Shown here: piece after piece, positions 46,490 to 56,336 of the stretch
Layout: each line of letters begins with the position of its first letter
Position numbering within the stretch: position 1 is the stretch's first letter
NCBI GenBank assembly: GCA_017510925.1
Contig: JAFWLT010000005.1
Location: 1 to 64,000, forward strand
From: Candidatus Saccharimonadota bacterium
GTDB taxonomy: Bacteria > Patescibacteriota > Saccharimonadia > Saccharimonadales > Saccharimonadaceae
Reading direction: 5' to 3'
Length of the DNA: 64,000 bases
Notes under the pieces: generated by a model
The model's database searches: none
What the model saw: only the letters and a program-made list of their open reading frames with translations
What the model was told of the DNA's origin: nothing
Made by a program: the position numbers and the translations under genes

Positions 46490-47542
46490 CTAGACTTTCT
46501 GCAAATTCACCATTATAGCTGTAGGTGACTCGTTGTAGGTGTCTACGGCATATTCTGCGCTAAATCTGAGGCCTTTCTGCCAGAAATCTTTGCGCATTGA
46601 CTCGATCCCACCGATTGCATCTCCTATGCTCTCGGGTAAATACATATTGGGCCAGTCAAATATGCTCATACTACGCCTGAGGTATGGGCAGTCTACTTGC
46701 AAATCAAAGTAGAATACTCCACCCGGCGCCAGCAAGTGGTAGACAGGCATCATAACAGCCTGGGCGAATACGTCATCTCTAATGTATGACTTAACGCCTC
46801 CCAGGATGATGAGATTTGCATCTCTGCAGTCGACATTGTTTACCTGAACCATCAAGTCTCCGTGTTTGAAGGTGAGACCAAGATCTTTAAGATCTCTGCC
46901 GGGAAATAATTCCTCGGGTTTGATGGAGGGGTCTTTGTCGAATGCTAAGATTGCCTGATGCTCGGGTTCAAACTGGAAATTGTGCCATCTGGCCCAAGCT
47001 AACCGTCCTGCGCCAAGATCTACCACTTTGCTAAAATGCTCGGAGCAACCGAAGTCCTCGTCTTGCACGGTAGTAACGAGATCTGCTACATAGCGCTGTC
47101 TCTCGCGATTGTAGACGAAAGTAGGATCGTTTCTAACGAAGAAATCGATCGGGTCTTCTTTGGGGACCTTTTCTACCCATTTGCCGTCTAAGTCTGTGCC
47201 TGCGCCGTAGGACATTTCAAGGGCAAGGGAAGGTGAACGGAAGATATTGATGAGCCAAGGGAAGAAATAATCTGACCCTGCGCCATCGTAGTCCAGGATA
47301 AACTGGGCTAATCCTGCGTTCTCTTCTATCTTGGGACACATAAACTCCCAGATCTTGTCCAACTCTTCTTGGTTGCCACGTCTCAGATGCTTATCGTAAA
47401 ACTCTCTCATAATCATCTGTACGACGTTAGGGTCTGTTGGCCCTACCTGTGCCTTTCTGATGTCTGTGTATTTGGTAAATTCCGTCACATCCATATCTTT
47501 GGTTCTTTCTACTGGATCTATCAGATGCAAATGTCTCAACAT
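46490..47542 (-). CDS. Class I SAM methyltransferase-like protein
   Basis: 350 residues from the ATG at 47542 (AAGGAGGTTGATTTTT upstream). The central VVDLGAGRLAWARW and AFDKDPSI resemble SAM-binding motifs I and II, and LAPGGVFYFDLQ resembles the motif before the last strands. The N-terminal 150 residues are helical without a known match. The substrate is not evident. Single gene with a leader; -10 TGGTATAAT on the minus strand at 47593-47601. Confidence 0.68.
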   Translation of the reverse strand: MLRHLHLIDPVERTKDMDVTEFTKYTDIRKAQVGPTDPNVVQMIMREFYDKHLRRGNQEELDKIWEFMCPKIEENAGLAQFILDYDGAGSDYFFPWLINIFRSPSLALEMSYGAGTDLDGKWVEKVPKEDPIDFFVRNDPTFVYNRERQRYVADLVTTVQDEDFGCSEHFSKVVDLGAGRLAWARWHNFQFEPEHQAILAFDKDPSIKPEELFPGRDLKDLGLTFKHGDLMVQVNNVDCRDANLIILGGVKSYIRDDVFAQAVMMPVYHLLAPGGVFYFDLQVDCPYLRRSMSIFDWPNMYLPESIGDAIGGIESMRKDFWQKGLRFSAEYAVDTYNESPTAIMVNLQKV

Positions 47543-47608
47543 AAAAATCAACCTCCTTATTGTTAATCTACACCACACCCTATTTAATATAGATTATACC
47601 ACACTTTA

Positions 47609-47617
47609 TGCTATAAT
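47609..47617 (+). promoter_or_regulatory. Extended -10 of the beta-lactamase-like gene
   Basis: TGCTATAAT ending 6 nt before the ATG at 47624; 10 bp from the opposite-strand promoter. Confidence 0.75.
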
Positions 47618-47623
47618 AGATAC

Positions 47624-48550
47624 ATGAATGAGAGAAAAAGTGGGAGAAAATACTCTCTTGTTGCTATTATTTTAGTGTTTCTTTTGGGTGCTTTGGTTGG
47701 ATTCGGTGTGTCGATGGGGATTACTCAGTTGATTAATTCCAATAAGCCTGTCGAGACTACTCCAGAGCCTGCCCCTGAGCCAGAGCCAGAACCGGAACCG
47801 GAGCCAGAAATCAAAGCTGTTGATTTTCAAGCCGTAATAGATAAATGGGTTACTACGGTAGGTGGTAATAAAAGTATTTTAATCTATGATCTTAATTTAG
47901 ATACCTTGGCTGGTTCTTATAATGTAGATGAAGATTATAACACTGCTTCTTTATATAAATTGTTCGTAGTATACGAAGGCTACAAGCGCGTGGAAAATGG
48001 TACCTGGGATGGCAACGCCAGGGCAGGCTCTACTGGCAAAACTATCTTAAATTGTCTTGACCTTGCCGTAAGAGAGTCACACTCACCTTGCGCCGAAACC
48101 CTATGGAGTATGATTGGCCACGCTGAGCTAGACGCGATCATCAAAAATGAATGGGGAATTACAAATTCCGATATTTCTCACCTCACATCCAATGTGGGTG
48201 ATATTATGAAAATCTTAAAGAGATTTTATGAACATCCAGATTTTAATAACCCAGAACTTCTTGCTGGTATGTGGGACTCGTTCTTAAATCAGCCAGACAC
48301 TACTTATGAATGGCGCCAAGGGCTTCCTCGTGGCTTTACCAAGGCTTCTGTATATAATAAAGTAGGTTGGGCTTACAATGCAGCCGGTAAATATTGGAAT
48401 ATTTATCACGATGCAGCTATTGTAAAGTTCCCAATGGAAGATGGTTCAACGCGTGATTTTATCGTGATTGTAATGACAAACAAAATTGACTACCCAGATA
48501 TTAGAAGATTTGGGACGGAAATAGAAAATTACTTTTATGGTGGGGAATAG
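47624..48550 (+). CDS. Membrane-anchored serine hydrolase, class A beta-lactamase-like
   Basis: 308 residues. TM anchor (11-35), a Pro-Glu repeat linker (about 45-62), then a beta-lactamase/transpeptidase fold. Ser109 and Lys112 form the SxxK motif in TASLYKLFV. The KTG-like strand reads YNKVGWAY, and the SDN motif is not standard (RESHSPC). It might hydrolyse beta-lactams, or act as a wall carboxypeptidase. It lies 3 nt before the ABC exporter gene, so the two may act together against antimicrobial compounds. Confidence 0.82.
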   Translation: MNERKSGRKYSLVAIILVFLLGALVGFGVSMGITQLINSNKPVETTPEPAPEPEPEPEPEPEIKAVDFQAVIDKWVTTVGGNKSILIYDLNLDTLAGSYNVDEDYNTASLYKLFVVYEGYKRVENGTWDGNARAGSTGKTILNCLDLAVRESHSPCAETLWSMIGHAELDAIIKNEWGITNSDISHLTSNVGDIMKILKRFYEHPDFNNPELLAGMWDSFLNQPDTTYEWRQGLPRGFTKASVYNKVGWAYNAAGKYWNIYHDAAIVKFPMEDGSTRDFIVIVMTNKIDYPDIRRFGTEIENYFYGGE

Positions 48551-48553
48551 AAG

Positions 48554-51500
48554 ATGCTTGAATTAAAGGGAATTTCGAAAGTTTACACTGTTGGTGGTGT
48601 ACGCCAAAAAGTACTAAAGGGCATTGATCTTAATTTTCGCCAGTCGGAGTTTGCTGCGATTTTGGGGCCTTCTGGCTCTGGTAAGACTACCCTTCTTAAT
48701 ATTATTGGTGGGTTAGATCAATATGATGGTGGCGAATTAAAAATCAACGAAGTCTCAACCAAAAAATTTAAAGACAAAGATTGGGACGCTTACAGAAATC
48801 ATCGCATTGGTTTTGTTTTTCAGAGTTATAATTTAATTCCACATCAAACGGTTTTGAATAACGTAAGATTAGCTTTGACGCTTTCTGGTATTTCTAAAAG
48901 AGAAGCCATTAGGCGCGCCAAACACGCGCTAGAAGAAGTGGGGTTAAAAGAACATATTAACAAAAAGCCAGCCCAACTTTCTGGTGGGCAAATGCAGCGT
49001 GTAGCAATCGCTAGAGCCCTCGTAAATAATCCAGATATTCTCCTTGCTGATGAGCCTACTGGTGCACTAGATTCTGATACTTCTGTTCAGGTAATGAATA
49101 TCCTAAAGAAAGTCGCTAAAGATAAATTAGTAATTATGGTGACTCACAATCCAGAGCTTGCACGAAAATACGCCACTCGTATTATCACTTTAAAAGACGG
49201 AGAAATCACTTCGGATTCTAATATCTATGATGGCAAAAAGAAAACTATTTTGGATGAAGAAGCTGCAGCCAGAAAACAACATAAGACAAAAATGTCTTTC
49301 TTTACAGCGCTCTCACTCTCTCTCAACAACTTACTCACCAAAAAAGGTCGCACGATTTTAGTAGCTTTTGCAGGGTCGATCGGGATCATTGGTATTGCTT
49401 TAATTATGGCTGTGTCTACTGGCTTCCAAAGTTATATCGACAAAATTGAACGAGATACCTTAACATCTTATCCATTGGCATTAATGAAGGAGTCTTCCAA
49501 TATCGCTGGTATTTTGCTTAGCCTCACTGGCAATACTGAAGAAATCCCTAAAGATGGCAAATTACACGAAGACCCAATTATGTCTTCTGCACTTGGCAAC
49601 GTCACCAAGAATGATCTCCCGGCTTTCCGTAAATATCTAGACAATCATTATAATGAAGTAAAAGATGATATTAGATTGATTGAATACGAATATAACATCG
49701 ATCCTATCATTTATACAATTGACGCAACTAACGAGCTTGCAAAATTAAATCCTAATTCACTATTCTCTACGGTTTTAGGATCTAACTCCTTAATGAATTC
49801 TTATTCTAACCTTACGTCTGCATTCGCGCAGTACGCACCAGAAAATATTAAAGCCGATATGAAATTAGTAGCTGGTCGTTACCCGGAAAATTATAATGAA
49901 ATGGCAGTATTTATCTCTAACCCAAATCAGATTTCGGACTTTTTGACTTATTCACTTGGTTTTCATGATACTGATAAAATCAGTAATTCCATCACCAAAA
50001 TTATGGGTGGGGAAGATGTAGATCTTTCTGAAGAACCTTTAACTTTGGAGTACGATGATATCCTAAATGCCAAATTAAGATTAATTATGCCTGGCGATAT
50101 ATATAAATATAGCGAAAAATATGAAGTCTACGAGGATATGTCCGAGGATAAAGATTATATGCTAAATGTATATAATACCAAATCTGAAGAGCTCAAAATC
50201 GTAGGCATCGTAACGCCAGATTCTTCGTTCTCGATGGGTAGTGGAATTTTGTATTTACCATCATTAATTACTCATATTATTGAAAAGTCCGAAAATTCCG
50301 AGATCGTCAAAAAACAACTAGCCAACCCTACGCTCGACATCTTTTCTAACACTAAATTCGGCGAAGAAAAAAATGATTTTAATTTTGAATTTTCGGATCT
50401 AGTTTCGGTAGATTCAGATGCGCTTTCTAAAGCTTTTGGCGTAAATATTGACCAAAATACTATCGCAACCAAATCGCAAGAATATATTACAGGAATCTCG
50501 AATGATATCACTACCAATTCTACTCCTATTTACGAAGCTTTAAATGCAAAACTAGACAGCCTCGAAAACGGTTTTGACGTAAAGAAAGCTACTATGATTT
50601 CGGATGGGGTTTGCACTAATGCGACAATCACTGTCTGCGTCGATAAATTTATGGAAAACGAAAATTTTGACGATATGGAAGAGACTTATTTAATTCCAGC
50701 AGTAATGTTTAAACAAATATATACAAATCTCTTGAAGGCGAAGGTGACCGGACAAGACGCCATAATTGATGGCACCTTAAAGGATCTAGCTCTAAAAATT
50801 CTTGAAGCTACGATGAAAAAAGAAGTACTGACCAAAGTCGGTGGACTCACATCTTATCTTACTAATACATTTTCTAACGCCTTCCACGTAGATGAATCGG
50901 CTATCGTAGGTGCCTTTAAACTTAATTTCACAGAAGATGAGTTGTCGCGCGTGGTGCAAGCTATGTTTACCAAAAAGCAATCTACTCTCACCACCAATTT
51001 AGCTTTGATGGGATATCAACCGATAGATGACCCAAAACAAATCTCACTCTACTTTACTACCTTTGATGGTAAAACCCATTTTATGGAATTTTTGGATAAC
51101 TACAACGAAAATATGAAATCACTTCATCAAGACGATAAAGTAGTGGACTATACAGACACTACTGGGATTTTGATGTCGTCAGTTAAGACTATCGTAGATG
51201 CCGTGAGCTATGTACTAATCGCCTTTGTTTCAATTTCTCTTATTGTGAGCTCAATTATGATCGGTATTATCACCTATATTTCCGTATATGAACGCACTAA
51301 GGAAATTGGCATTCTTAGAGCGATTGGCGCCTCTAAACACAATATTTCTAATATCTTCAACGCTGAGACCTTCATCGTAGGGCTTTTGTCCGGTCTATTT
51401 GGCATTGGTATCACATATATTTTCGTCCCAATCATCAACGCAATCTTGCATCATTTTATTGGCGACATCCCACTTTATGCAGAGCTCCAACCAATTTCAG

Positions 51501-51607
51501 CTGTTATATTAATTGCGCTTTCAGTAGTTTTGACCTTAATCGGTGGGCTAATCCCAGCCAAAGCTGCGTCCAAAAAAGACCCAGTAGAAGCACTCAGGTC
51601 AGAATAA
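48554..51607 (+). CDS. ABC transporter, fused ATPase and MacB/FtsX-type permease
   Basis: 1017 residues. ATPase domain 1-225: Walker [13 protein letters not shown], signature [15 protein letters not shown], Walker [13 protein letters not shown]. The permease part has one TM helix near 265, a very large extracellular domain (about 300-850) and three TM helices at the end ([49 protein letters not shown]). Such proteins move peptides, lipids or antibiotics or act as mechanotransmitters. Domain order (ATPase first) is as in MacB. The operon partner is the beta-lactamase-like gene. Confidence 0.93.
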   Translation: MLELKGISKVYTVGGVRQKVLKGIDLNFRQSEFAAILGPSGSGKTTLLNIIGGLDQYDGGELKINEVSTKKFKDKDWDAYRNHRIGFVFQSYNLIPHQTVLNNVRLALTLSGISKREAIRRAKHALEEVGLKEHINKKPAQLSGGQMQRVAIARALVNNPDILLADEPTGALDSDTSVQVMNILKKVAKDKLVIMVTHNPELARKYATRIITLKDGEITSDSNIYDGKKKTILDEEAAARKQHKTKMSFFTALSLSLNNLLTKKGRTILVAFAGSIGIIGIALIMAVSTGFQSYIDKIERDTLTSYPLALMKESSNIAGILLSLTGNTEEIPKDGKLHEDPIMSSALGNVTKNDLPAFRKYLDNHYNEVKDDIRLIEYEYNIDPIIYTIDATNELAKLNPNSLFSTVLGSNSLMNSYSNLTSAFAQYAPENIKADMKLVAGRYPENYNEMAVFISNPNQISDFLTYSLGFHDTDKISNSITKIMGGEDVDLSEEPLTLEYDDILNAKLRLIMPGDIYKYSEKYEVYEDMSEDKDYMLNVYNTKSEELKIVGIVTPDSSFSMGSGILYLPSLITHIIEKSENSEIVKKQLANPTLDIFSNTKFGEEKNDFNFEFSDLVSVDSDALSKAFGVNIDQNTIATKSQEYITGISNDITTNSTPIYEALNAKLDSLENGFDVKKATMISDGVCTNATITVCVDKFMENENFDDMEETYLIPAVMFKQIYTNLLKAKVTGQDAIIDGTLKDLALKILEATMKKEVLTKVGGLTSYLTNTFSNAFHVDESAIVGAFKLNFTEDELSRVVQAMFTKKQSTLTTNLALMGYQPIDDPKQISLYFTTFDGKTHFMEFLDNYNENMKSLHQDDKVVDYTDTTGILMSSVKTIVDAVSYVLIAFVSISLIVSSIMIGIITYISVYERTKEIGILRAIGASKHNISNIFNAETFIVGLLSGLFGIGITYIFVPIINAILHHFIGDIPLYAELQPISAVILIALSVVLTLIGGLIPAKAASKKDPVEALRSE

Positions 51608-51615
51608 AAAATGGA

Positions 51616-51641
51616 AAAGCCACCCCTAAGGGTGGCTTTCA
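51616..51641 (+). terminator. Terminator after the ABC transporter
   Basis: Stem AAAGCCACCC/GGGTGGCTTT, loop CTAA. The loop holds the stop codon of the convergent GGDEF gene. Confidence 0.88.
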
Positions 51642-52699
51642 TTTCGCATTTCTCGCATAGTCCCTGCATAAAATCGCCTCTTGTCTTCTTTCATCCTTTC
51701 TTCGGCATTTCTGATTAATGTATCGAGGGACAGACGGTATATCCTAGCAAGAGAGTATCCACTGGCTATTTCATAGCCTTCGTCGTGGATGTTTTCTATT
51801 ACTATGGAGAGTTCTTGTTTCAAGATTCTCTCGTCTGGATCGGGGATAAAGACGACAAACTCGTCGCCACCAATCCTGTAGACATAACCATCGTAAAAGC
51901 GATACTTAAGTTGCTCAGCCACAAATTTAAGCATTAAATCGCCTGAATCGTAGCCTTCCTCGTTATTCAGTTCGTGTAGACCATTCACATCCATAAATAC
52001 ACAACCTATGCCACTTTTGCATTTTTCGGGAATCTCGTTTCGTTCAAGCTCGTACGCATTACGATTGCGTACTTGAGTCAATTGGTCGATTCGACCGATT
52101 TCCTTAAGCTTTTCCTCGGTGATGTAGCTACGCACTCGGATACAGCTAAAAACTACACCACTGGCTGCTCCCAAAATTCCAAAAATTATGGCGTCGATAA
52201 TGTCTACCGACATCACTGACTCGTCTTTGGTGACAAGGCAAAGCCCGATAAACACCGAGACATAGAATATCGTGATGCCAATACTGTTGAGTGGCCTATC
52301 CACAAATAAGGTCGGCAAGAACACCAGCATCACCATAAAGGTGACGGTTTTGCCGGTTGGGTCAGTAATGGTGCCGATTAGAATACCATACATATAATAT
52401 ACTACGTACGATAAATACACCAATACGATCGTGATACTTGGGACCTTTTTTGCTAGTGAAACCGACATCAAGAAGATGAGTACCGAGAGGCCGAACCCCA
52501 CTTTGTAGACGATTTGGTTTTGATGCACGCTTTCGGTTTTGAACGATGTAATATACATCGCAAATATCAAAAACGTGGCAAATAGTGACAAAACCGTAGT
52601 CATAATACGATTCATCTCTCTTATCTTTGGTTTAATTTTCTCCAAAGTTTCGACATCGGCCCCTGCATAGAATAGGACGTTAAGCACTTTTTGGACCAT
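51626..52699 (-). CDS. Membrane diguanylate cyclase (GGDEF)
   Basis: 357 residues. Six TM helices (about 30-190) of an unnamed sensor type, then a GGDEF domain with an intact active site GGDEF (277-281), the LTQVRNRNAYE and DVNGLHELNN blocks, and RFYD upstream resembling an inhibitory RxxD site, shifted by one residue. It should make c-di-GMP from GTP in response to a membrane signal. The start is the ATG 7 nt after AGGGGGTG, with a leader of about 55 nt. No EAL or PilZ protein is in the window. Confidence 0.9.
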   Translation of the reverse strand: MVQKVLNVLFYAGADVETLEKIKPKIREMNRIMTTVLSLFATFLIFAMYITSFKTESVHQNQIVYKVGFGLSVLIFLMSVSLAKKVPSITIVLVYLSYVVYYMYGILIGTITDPTGKTVTFMVMLVFLPTLFVDRPLNSIGITIFYVSVFIGLCLVTKDESVMSVDIIDAIIFGILGAASGVVFSCIRVRSYITEEKLKEIGRIDQLTQVRNRNAYELERNEIPEKCKSGIGCVFMDVNGLHELNNEEGYDSGDLMLKFVAEQLKYRFYDGYVYRIGGDEFVVFIPDPDERILKQELSIVIENIHDEGYEIASGYSLARIYRLSLDTLIRNAEERMKEDKRRFYAGTMREMRNESHP

Positions 52700-52758
52700 T
52701 TTTTTCACCCCCTAGTTCTGCGAAATATTAACGTGCTTCTTTTGGACTATATCGCTAT

Positions 52759-52767
52759 ATTATAACA
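52759..52767 (-). promoter_or_regulatory. Promoter of the GGDEF gene
   Basis: Minus-strand TGTTATAAT about 60 nt upstream of the start. Confidence 0.68.
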
Positions 52768-52796
52768 TAAAATTTTAAAAAATACTAGTATATAAA

Positions 52797-52825
52797 TTGA
52801 CTTTTTATTCTGTTTGTGCTATAAT
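52797..52825 (+). promoter_or_regulatory. Strong promoter of the HNH-repeat orphan
   Basis: TTGACT, 17 bp, TATAAT, TGTGC before the -10; about 30 of 32 bases match 25798-25829. Confidence 0.85.
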
Positions 52826-52877
52826 TATTAAATAGTACCTAAACAATCGTGTATCCATTAATAAGGGGGTGTATTCT

Positions 52878-53327
52878 ATGGATAACAACAAACCAGAACC
52901 TAGAAAAGACTTAAGAAGACGACAATTCACCGAGGAGGAGATACTTGAGTATCTGGTGCGCCGAGCAAAATTGCTCCGTCGCACACCCACGGTCCACGAT
53001 CTTAATCTCGACAGGGAAGGCCCTACTAAGCCACAGATTGAAAAAATATTCGTTTCTTACGATTTAGCAATTGAGGCAGCTGGGCTTGAGCCTTTACCGA
53101 GACCTTGGTCTAAATGGGACGATGACGAGTTGATTGATCTGTTGATTGGTTGGAAAGAAACGCATCCAAATGCAGCTATCACTTACTCATTACTTCAAGA
53201 AAATCCGGAATTGCCTGGAATCAACGTAGTCCAAAAAAGGTTCGGAAGTATCAAGGGATGGCTTGAAGCTGCAGGTTTTGAGTATGTAGAGCCCAAGAGT
53301 CCTTGGCGCACGAGCACTGTCTTTTAG
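52878..53327 (+). CDS. Small DNA-binding-like protein with two HNH-associated repeats
   Basis: 149 residues. Two helical repeats (about 18-70 and 80-138) follow the pattern of homing-endonuclease-associated repeats: EEILEYLVRRAKLLRRTPTV...AIEAAGLEPLP and DELIDLLIGWKETHP...RFGSIKGWLEAAGF. Such repeats bind DNA; no HNH nuclease motif is present, so this could be a stand-alone regulator. AGGGGGTG lies 7 nt before the ATG. Single gene with promoter, 50-nt leader and terminator. Confidence 0.75.
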   Translation: MDNNKPEPRKDLRRRQFTEEEILEYLVRRAKLLRRTPTVHDLNLDREGPTKPQIEKIFVSYDLAIEAAGLEPLPRPWSKWDDDELIDLLIGWKETHPNAAITYSLLQENPELPGINVVQKRFGSIKGWLEAAGFEYVEPKSPWRTSTVF

Positions 53328-53344
53328 GTAGTACATTATTTAAC

Positions 53345-53374
53345 AAAAAAGGCGCTGTATAGCGTCTTTTTTTT
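53345..53374. terminator. Shared terminator of the orphan gene and tRNA-Gln
   Basis: Stem GGCGCT/AGCGTC, loop GTAT, A6 on the left and T8 on the right. Confidence 0.88.
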
Positions 53375-53391
53375 ATTTATTGTGACTACAA

Positions 53392-53466
53392 TGGCTGGGG
53401 ATGAGGGATTCGAACCCCCGAATGGTGGGACCAGAACCCACTGCCTTACCACTTGGCGAATCCCCA
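53392..53466 (-). tRNA. tRNA-Gln (anticodon CTG)
   Basis: Acceptor TGGGGAT/ATCCCCA with U1:A72 and discriminator G, anticodon stem GTGGG/CCCAC around TTCTGGT (CTG), T arm GGGGG/CCCTC-like, encoded CCA. A TGGTAAAAT -10 (53483-53491) lies 16 nt upstream. Confidence 0.93.
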
Positions 53467-53506
53467 GTACCTGGTCTTTTATATTTTACCATAAATTCGT
53501 AAAAAA

Positions 53507-53515
53507 TGCTATAAT
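53507..53515 (+). promoter_or_regulatory. Extended -10 of the acyltransferase-like gene
   Basis: TGCTATAAT ending 6 nt before the ATG at 53522. Confidence 0.76.
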
Positions 53516-53521
53516 CAAGGT

Positions 53522-54481
53522 ATGGCTAAAAAAACCTTTACCAAAAAAGAATTAGAAACTCTTTCTGCTGGTGAGATCAATCGCAAGATTATCTACGAAG
53601 GTTATTCATTACTTAGAACCTTAGGTGCAGAAAATTTAAGAAAAGAAATGGTGCCAGTTGGCAAAGTCTGCAAAACTGCCGTGGGGTATTTTATCACCTC
53701 TACTGGGCCAAAAAATAATTACGAAAAACACTGTAAAAATGCGCGCAAAAAATTAGTAAAAGTGCTTTCAAGAATTGCGCCAGGAGATTACGAAGGCTTT
53801 CCAAAAGATACCAAAAAAGGCCTTGTGGTAGGTTTTAATCACCCTTCACTTGGCGAAATTGGCCGAATTATGATGATGAAAGTAGATGTGATGGGCGAAT
53901 CTACTATGCTTTTCCCGGTGAATTTACCGTGGTATGAGGCACTCGCGCCATTCTATGACAAGATCAAGATGCTTGGGATTATTATTACCCCTACTATTAC
54001 GCCTTCTACCTGGAAAAAAATGGATCTTAAAAAAGGTACGTTCCTGTACGAGGCTGGCAATAGAATTAAACACGAGTTCAAGGATATGTATACCGATCTT
54101 TCCCACGAGACCATCAAAAATGGTGGGGTGATCTTTGTGGCGCCTTCGGCTACCAGGCAACAGACTGTATTTAAGTCCAAAGATGTCTACGATAAAAAAG
54201 AGCCAATTATCCCTACTATGTCGGTGTTAGCACTTAGACTCTATCAGGATCCAGAAATGAATTGCGACTTCTTGCCGATGGCTGTACTCCCTCCAAATGG
54301 CTACAAGAAGGGCTTAAATATGCGCAAAAAGTACAAATTAATCCCAGGTGAGCCAATGACGGCCGATTATATTAGAGAAAAATACTTTAAAGATGGCAAA
54401 ATGCCAGATAAAATCCCAGAATTTGATTACGAATTCCACCAGAGAATTGCCGATAAGCTGCCTAAGTCTTTCTGGTATTAG
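53522..54481 (+). CDS. PlsC-like acyltransferase homologue (divergent)
   Basis: 319 residues, soluble, basic. GLVVGFNHPSLGEIGRIM resembles the acyltransferase motif I (NHxSxxD) with Glu in place of Asp. GGVIFVAPSATRQQTVF takes the place of the FPEGTRS motif, and FLPMAVLPPNGY that of motif IV. It may acylate glycerol-3-phosphate or another acceptor. Key residues differ, so activity is not certain. It lies 23 nt before the phosphorylase gene, but that gene has its own promoter. Confidence 0.62.
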   Translation: MAKKTFTKKELETLSAGEINRKIIYEGYSLLRTLGAENLRKEMVPVGKVCKTAVGYFITSTGPKNNYEKHCKNARKKLVKVLSRIAPGDYEGFPKDTKKGLVVGFNHPSLGEIGRIMMMKVDVMGESTMLFPVNLPWYEALAPFYDKIKMLGIIITPTITPSTWKKMDLKKGTFLYEAGNRIKHEFKDMYTDLSHETIKNGGVIFVAPSATRQQTVFKSKDVYDKKEPIIPTMSVLALRLYQDPEMNCDFLPMAVLPPNGYKKGLNMRKKYKLIPGEPMTADYIREKYFKDGKMPDKIPEFDYEFHQRIADKLPKSFWY

Positions 54482-54488
54482 CGTTTTA

Positions 54489-54497
54489 TGATATAAT
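54489..54497 (+). promoter_or_regulatory. Extended -10 of the phosphorylase gene
   Basis: TGATATAAT ending 7 nt before the ATG at 54505. Confidence 0.72.
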
Positions 54498-54504
54498 CAT
54501 AAGC

Positions 54505-56253
54505 ATGAATGATGAAAATGATGGGTTTTTTTATCATCCTTTAGACACGATTGAAGATGCCGAAGTTTTTGAGACTGCGATAGACCGTAAGGTGTTTTCT
54601 AGACGGTTGTCACATGAACGTCCATACACTTATTGGACTTTGGAACTTTATGATCAAGAAAATGGCATCCGAGGTGGTGGTGGCCTTGGCGTACTTGCTG
54701 CCGATACACGCCGTGTAGCCGAGCAGGTAAAGGTGCCTTTTGTATTAATTACGCCATTTTACCCATATGAAGCACATCAAAAATGGCAAGATGGGCAGAT
54801 TGTAGATGAACATATCCCAGTAAATTACGACAGTTTTGGTTTTTCTAAAGTTGGCGACGTAACCGTAAAATGTTGCAACAATATCTGTAATCTAGAAGTG
54901 ATCGAAAAATCTTTTGACTATACTAAGATCGTAGCTATTACGGAACCAAATTTTGGCGAATTATACTCTGGGCTTTCTGGCTCTGACCATAGATTGTATC
55001 AAGAAGTATGTCTTGGATTTGGTGGTTATCAGGCGCTTAAATTATTAGGCCTAAAACCGGCAATTATGCAGCTAAATGAGGTGGCTACCTTCTTCGCAGC
55101 GCTAGTACGCCTAGATGAATTAGCTTCAAATGGTATGGATTTTTATGAAGCCGTGGTCTACACTCGCAAGCATACTCTTTATACCAATCATACCTTGGTA
55201 CAAGCAGCCGAGGCCGAATTTTCTCTAGAACAGTTTGAGAATTTTGTTTTCCCAAACCTAAAATCTAAGCCGGTAAAAAAATGGCTGCACGATAAATTTG
55301 TAGACGGCAGGATTAAACTATCTTCGGTAACGATTGAGATTGCCGAGCTTCGCTCTGGTGTCTCCAAGCTCCACGCAAGAGTAGCGAATTATCACGATAT
55401 CGCTGGTGAGAGAGTTAAGTTCAAAGCTATCACCAATGGTATCGATATGAAAAAATGGGTGCTTCCTGACATCATGAAGTTCTATCACGAAGAAGGAATC
55501 CTCGATGAATTCGATATGCCAACGCCTAATTTTTCGGATAATTTAAAGGCGCTCTCTTCGGATCTAATTCTTAGTTTTAAAGAGGTGGGACGTGGGATTT
55601 TAAATAAAGAGCTTTCACATCGCCCAGATCAAAATGGGGAAATTCTCAATTTTGAAGAAGGGGAAGTAATCTTTGATTTTAAACGCAGATTTGTAGACTA
55701 CAAACGGCCACAATTGCCATTTAAAGACCCGGCAAGACTTCGCTCTATCTTGGAGCCTATTAATGCTCATTATATTTTGGCTGGTAGAGTACATACTGGC
55801 GACTCTAGAATGGCTAAGATCCTTGCCGAAATTCTAAACACTGTGAATTCTGATGATTATTTGAGGACTCACGTGCATTATATCGCTGATTACGATGAAA
55901 AACTAGCCTTTGCACTATCTGTAGGCTCTAACGTGGCTATTAATGTGCCGATCGTGGGGCTTGAGGCTTGTGGCACATCCTGGGAAAAAGATGTAGCTAA
56001 TTTGAATCTATTGATTTCTACTCACGATGGTGGTGTAGCAGATGGCTCGATGGAGAGCTATCTCAACGTCCACGGAATGGGCGAAGATGAAGAAGTGTTA
56101 GAACTCTATACCAGAATGGAAGAAGCTGCAGCTGCCTGGGAAAACAAGTTTGATCTTGATATGATGATCAAAAAACAGCTAGCCGAATTCCTGCCAACCA
56201 TTTCTGGCGCCAGAATGCTTTATGATTATCTAGATTATCTATTGCCTGAGTAA
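54505..56253 (+). CDS. glgP: Alpha-glucan phosphorylase (GT35), compact form
   Basis: 582 residues. GGGGLGVLAADTRR, QLNEVATFFAALVRLDEL, TRKHTLYTNHTLV, KAITNGIDMKKWV and DYKRPQLPFKDP follow the phosphorylase order. The PLP lysine is K495 in EACGTSWEK, where most members have EASGTSNMK; GGVADGS replaces the usual DGANVE. It releases glucose-1-phosphate from glycogen-like glucan. It resembles the short (AgpA/T. maritima) type rather than the 800-residue type. Leaderless-type start. Confidence 0.88.
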   Translation: MNDENDGFFYHPLDTIEDAEVFETAIDRKVFSRRLSHERPYTYWTLELYDQENGIRGGGGLGVLAADTRRVAEQVKVPFVLITPFYPYEAHQKWQDGQIVDEHIPVNYDSFGFSKVGDVTVKCCNNICNLEVIEKSFDYTKIVAITEPNFGELYSGLSGSDHRLYQEVCLGFGGYQALKLLGLKPAIMQLNEVATFFAALVRLDELASNGMDFYEAVVYTRKHTLYTNHTLVQAAEAEFSLEQFENFVFPNLKSKPVKKWLHDKFVDGRIKLSSVTIEIAELRSGVSKLHARVANYHDIAGERVKFKAITNGIDMKKWVLPDIMKFYHEEGILDEFDMPTPNFSDNLKALSSDLILSFKEVGRGILNKELSHRPDQNGEILNFEEGEVIFDFKRRFVDYKRPQLPFKDPARLRSILEPINAHYILAGRVHTGDSRMAKILAEILNTVNSDDYLRTHVHYIADYDEKLAFALSVGSNVAINVPIVGLEACGTSWEKDVANLNLLISTHDGGVADGSMESYLNVHGMGEDEEVLELYTRMEEAAAAWENKFDLDMMIKKQLAEFLPTISGARMLYDYLDYLLPE

Positions 56254-56336
56254 GTTTGATCCTGGCAGTTACTCTTGTTGATTCTGATTCGCTTCACGCC
56301 TAACCAGCCAAGGCAGGGGAATTACTAGGGATTAAG

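Noticed and set aside
54505-56253. Phosphorylase pseudogene because EASGTSNMK is not conserved
   Set aside because: The PLP lysine aligns in EACGTSWEK, the frame is intact, and the other substrate motifs are present; short phosphorylases vary here.
56254-56336. Possible RNA or small gene between the phosphorylase and surface protein A
   Set aside because: 83 bp without a promoter, strong hairpin or start signals; I see nothing to annotate.
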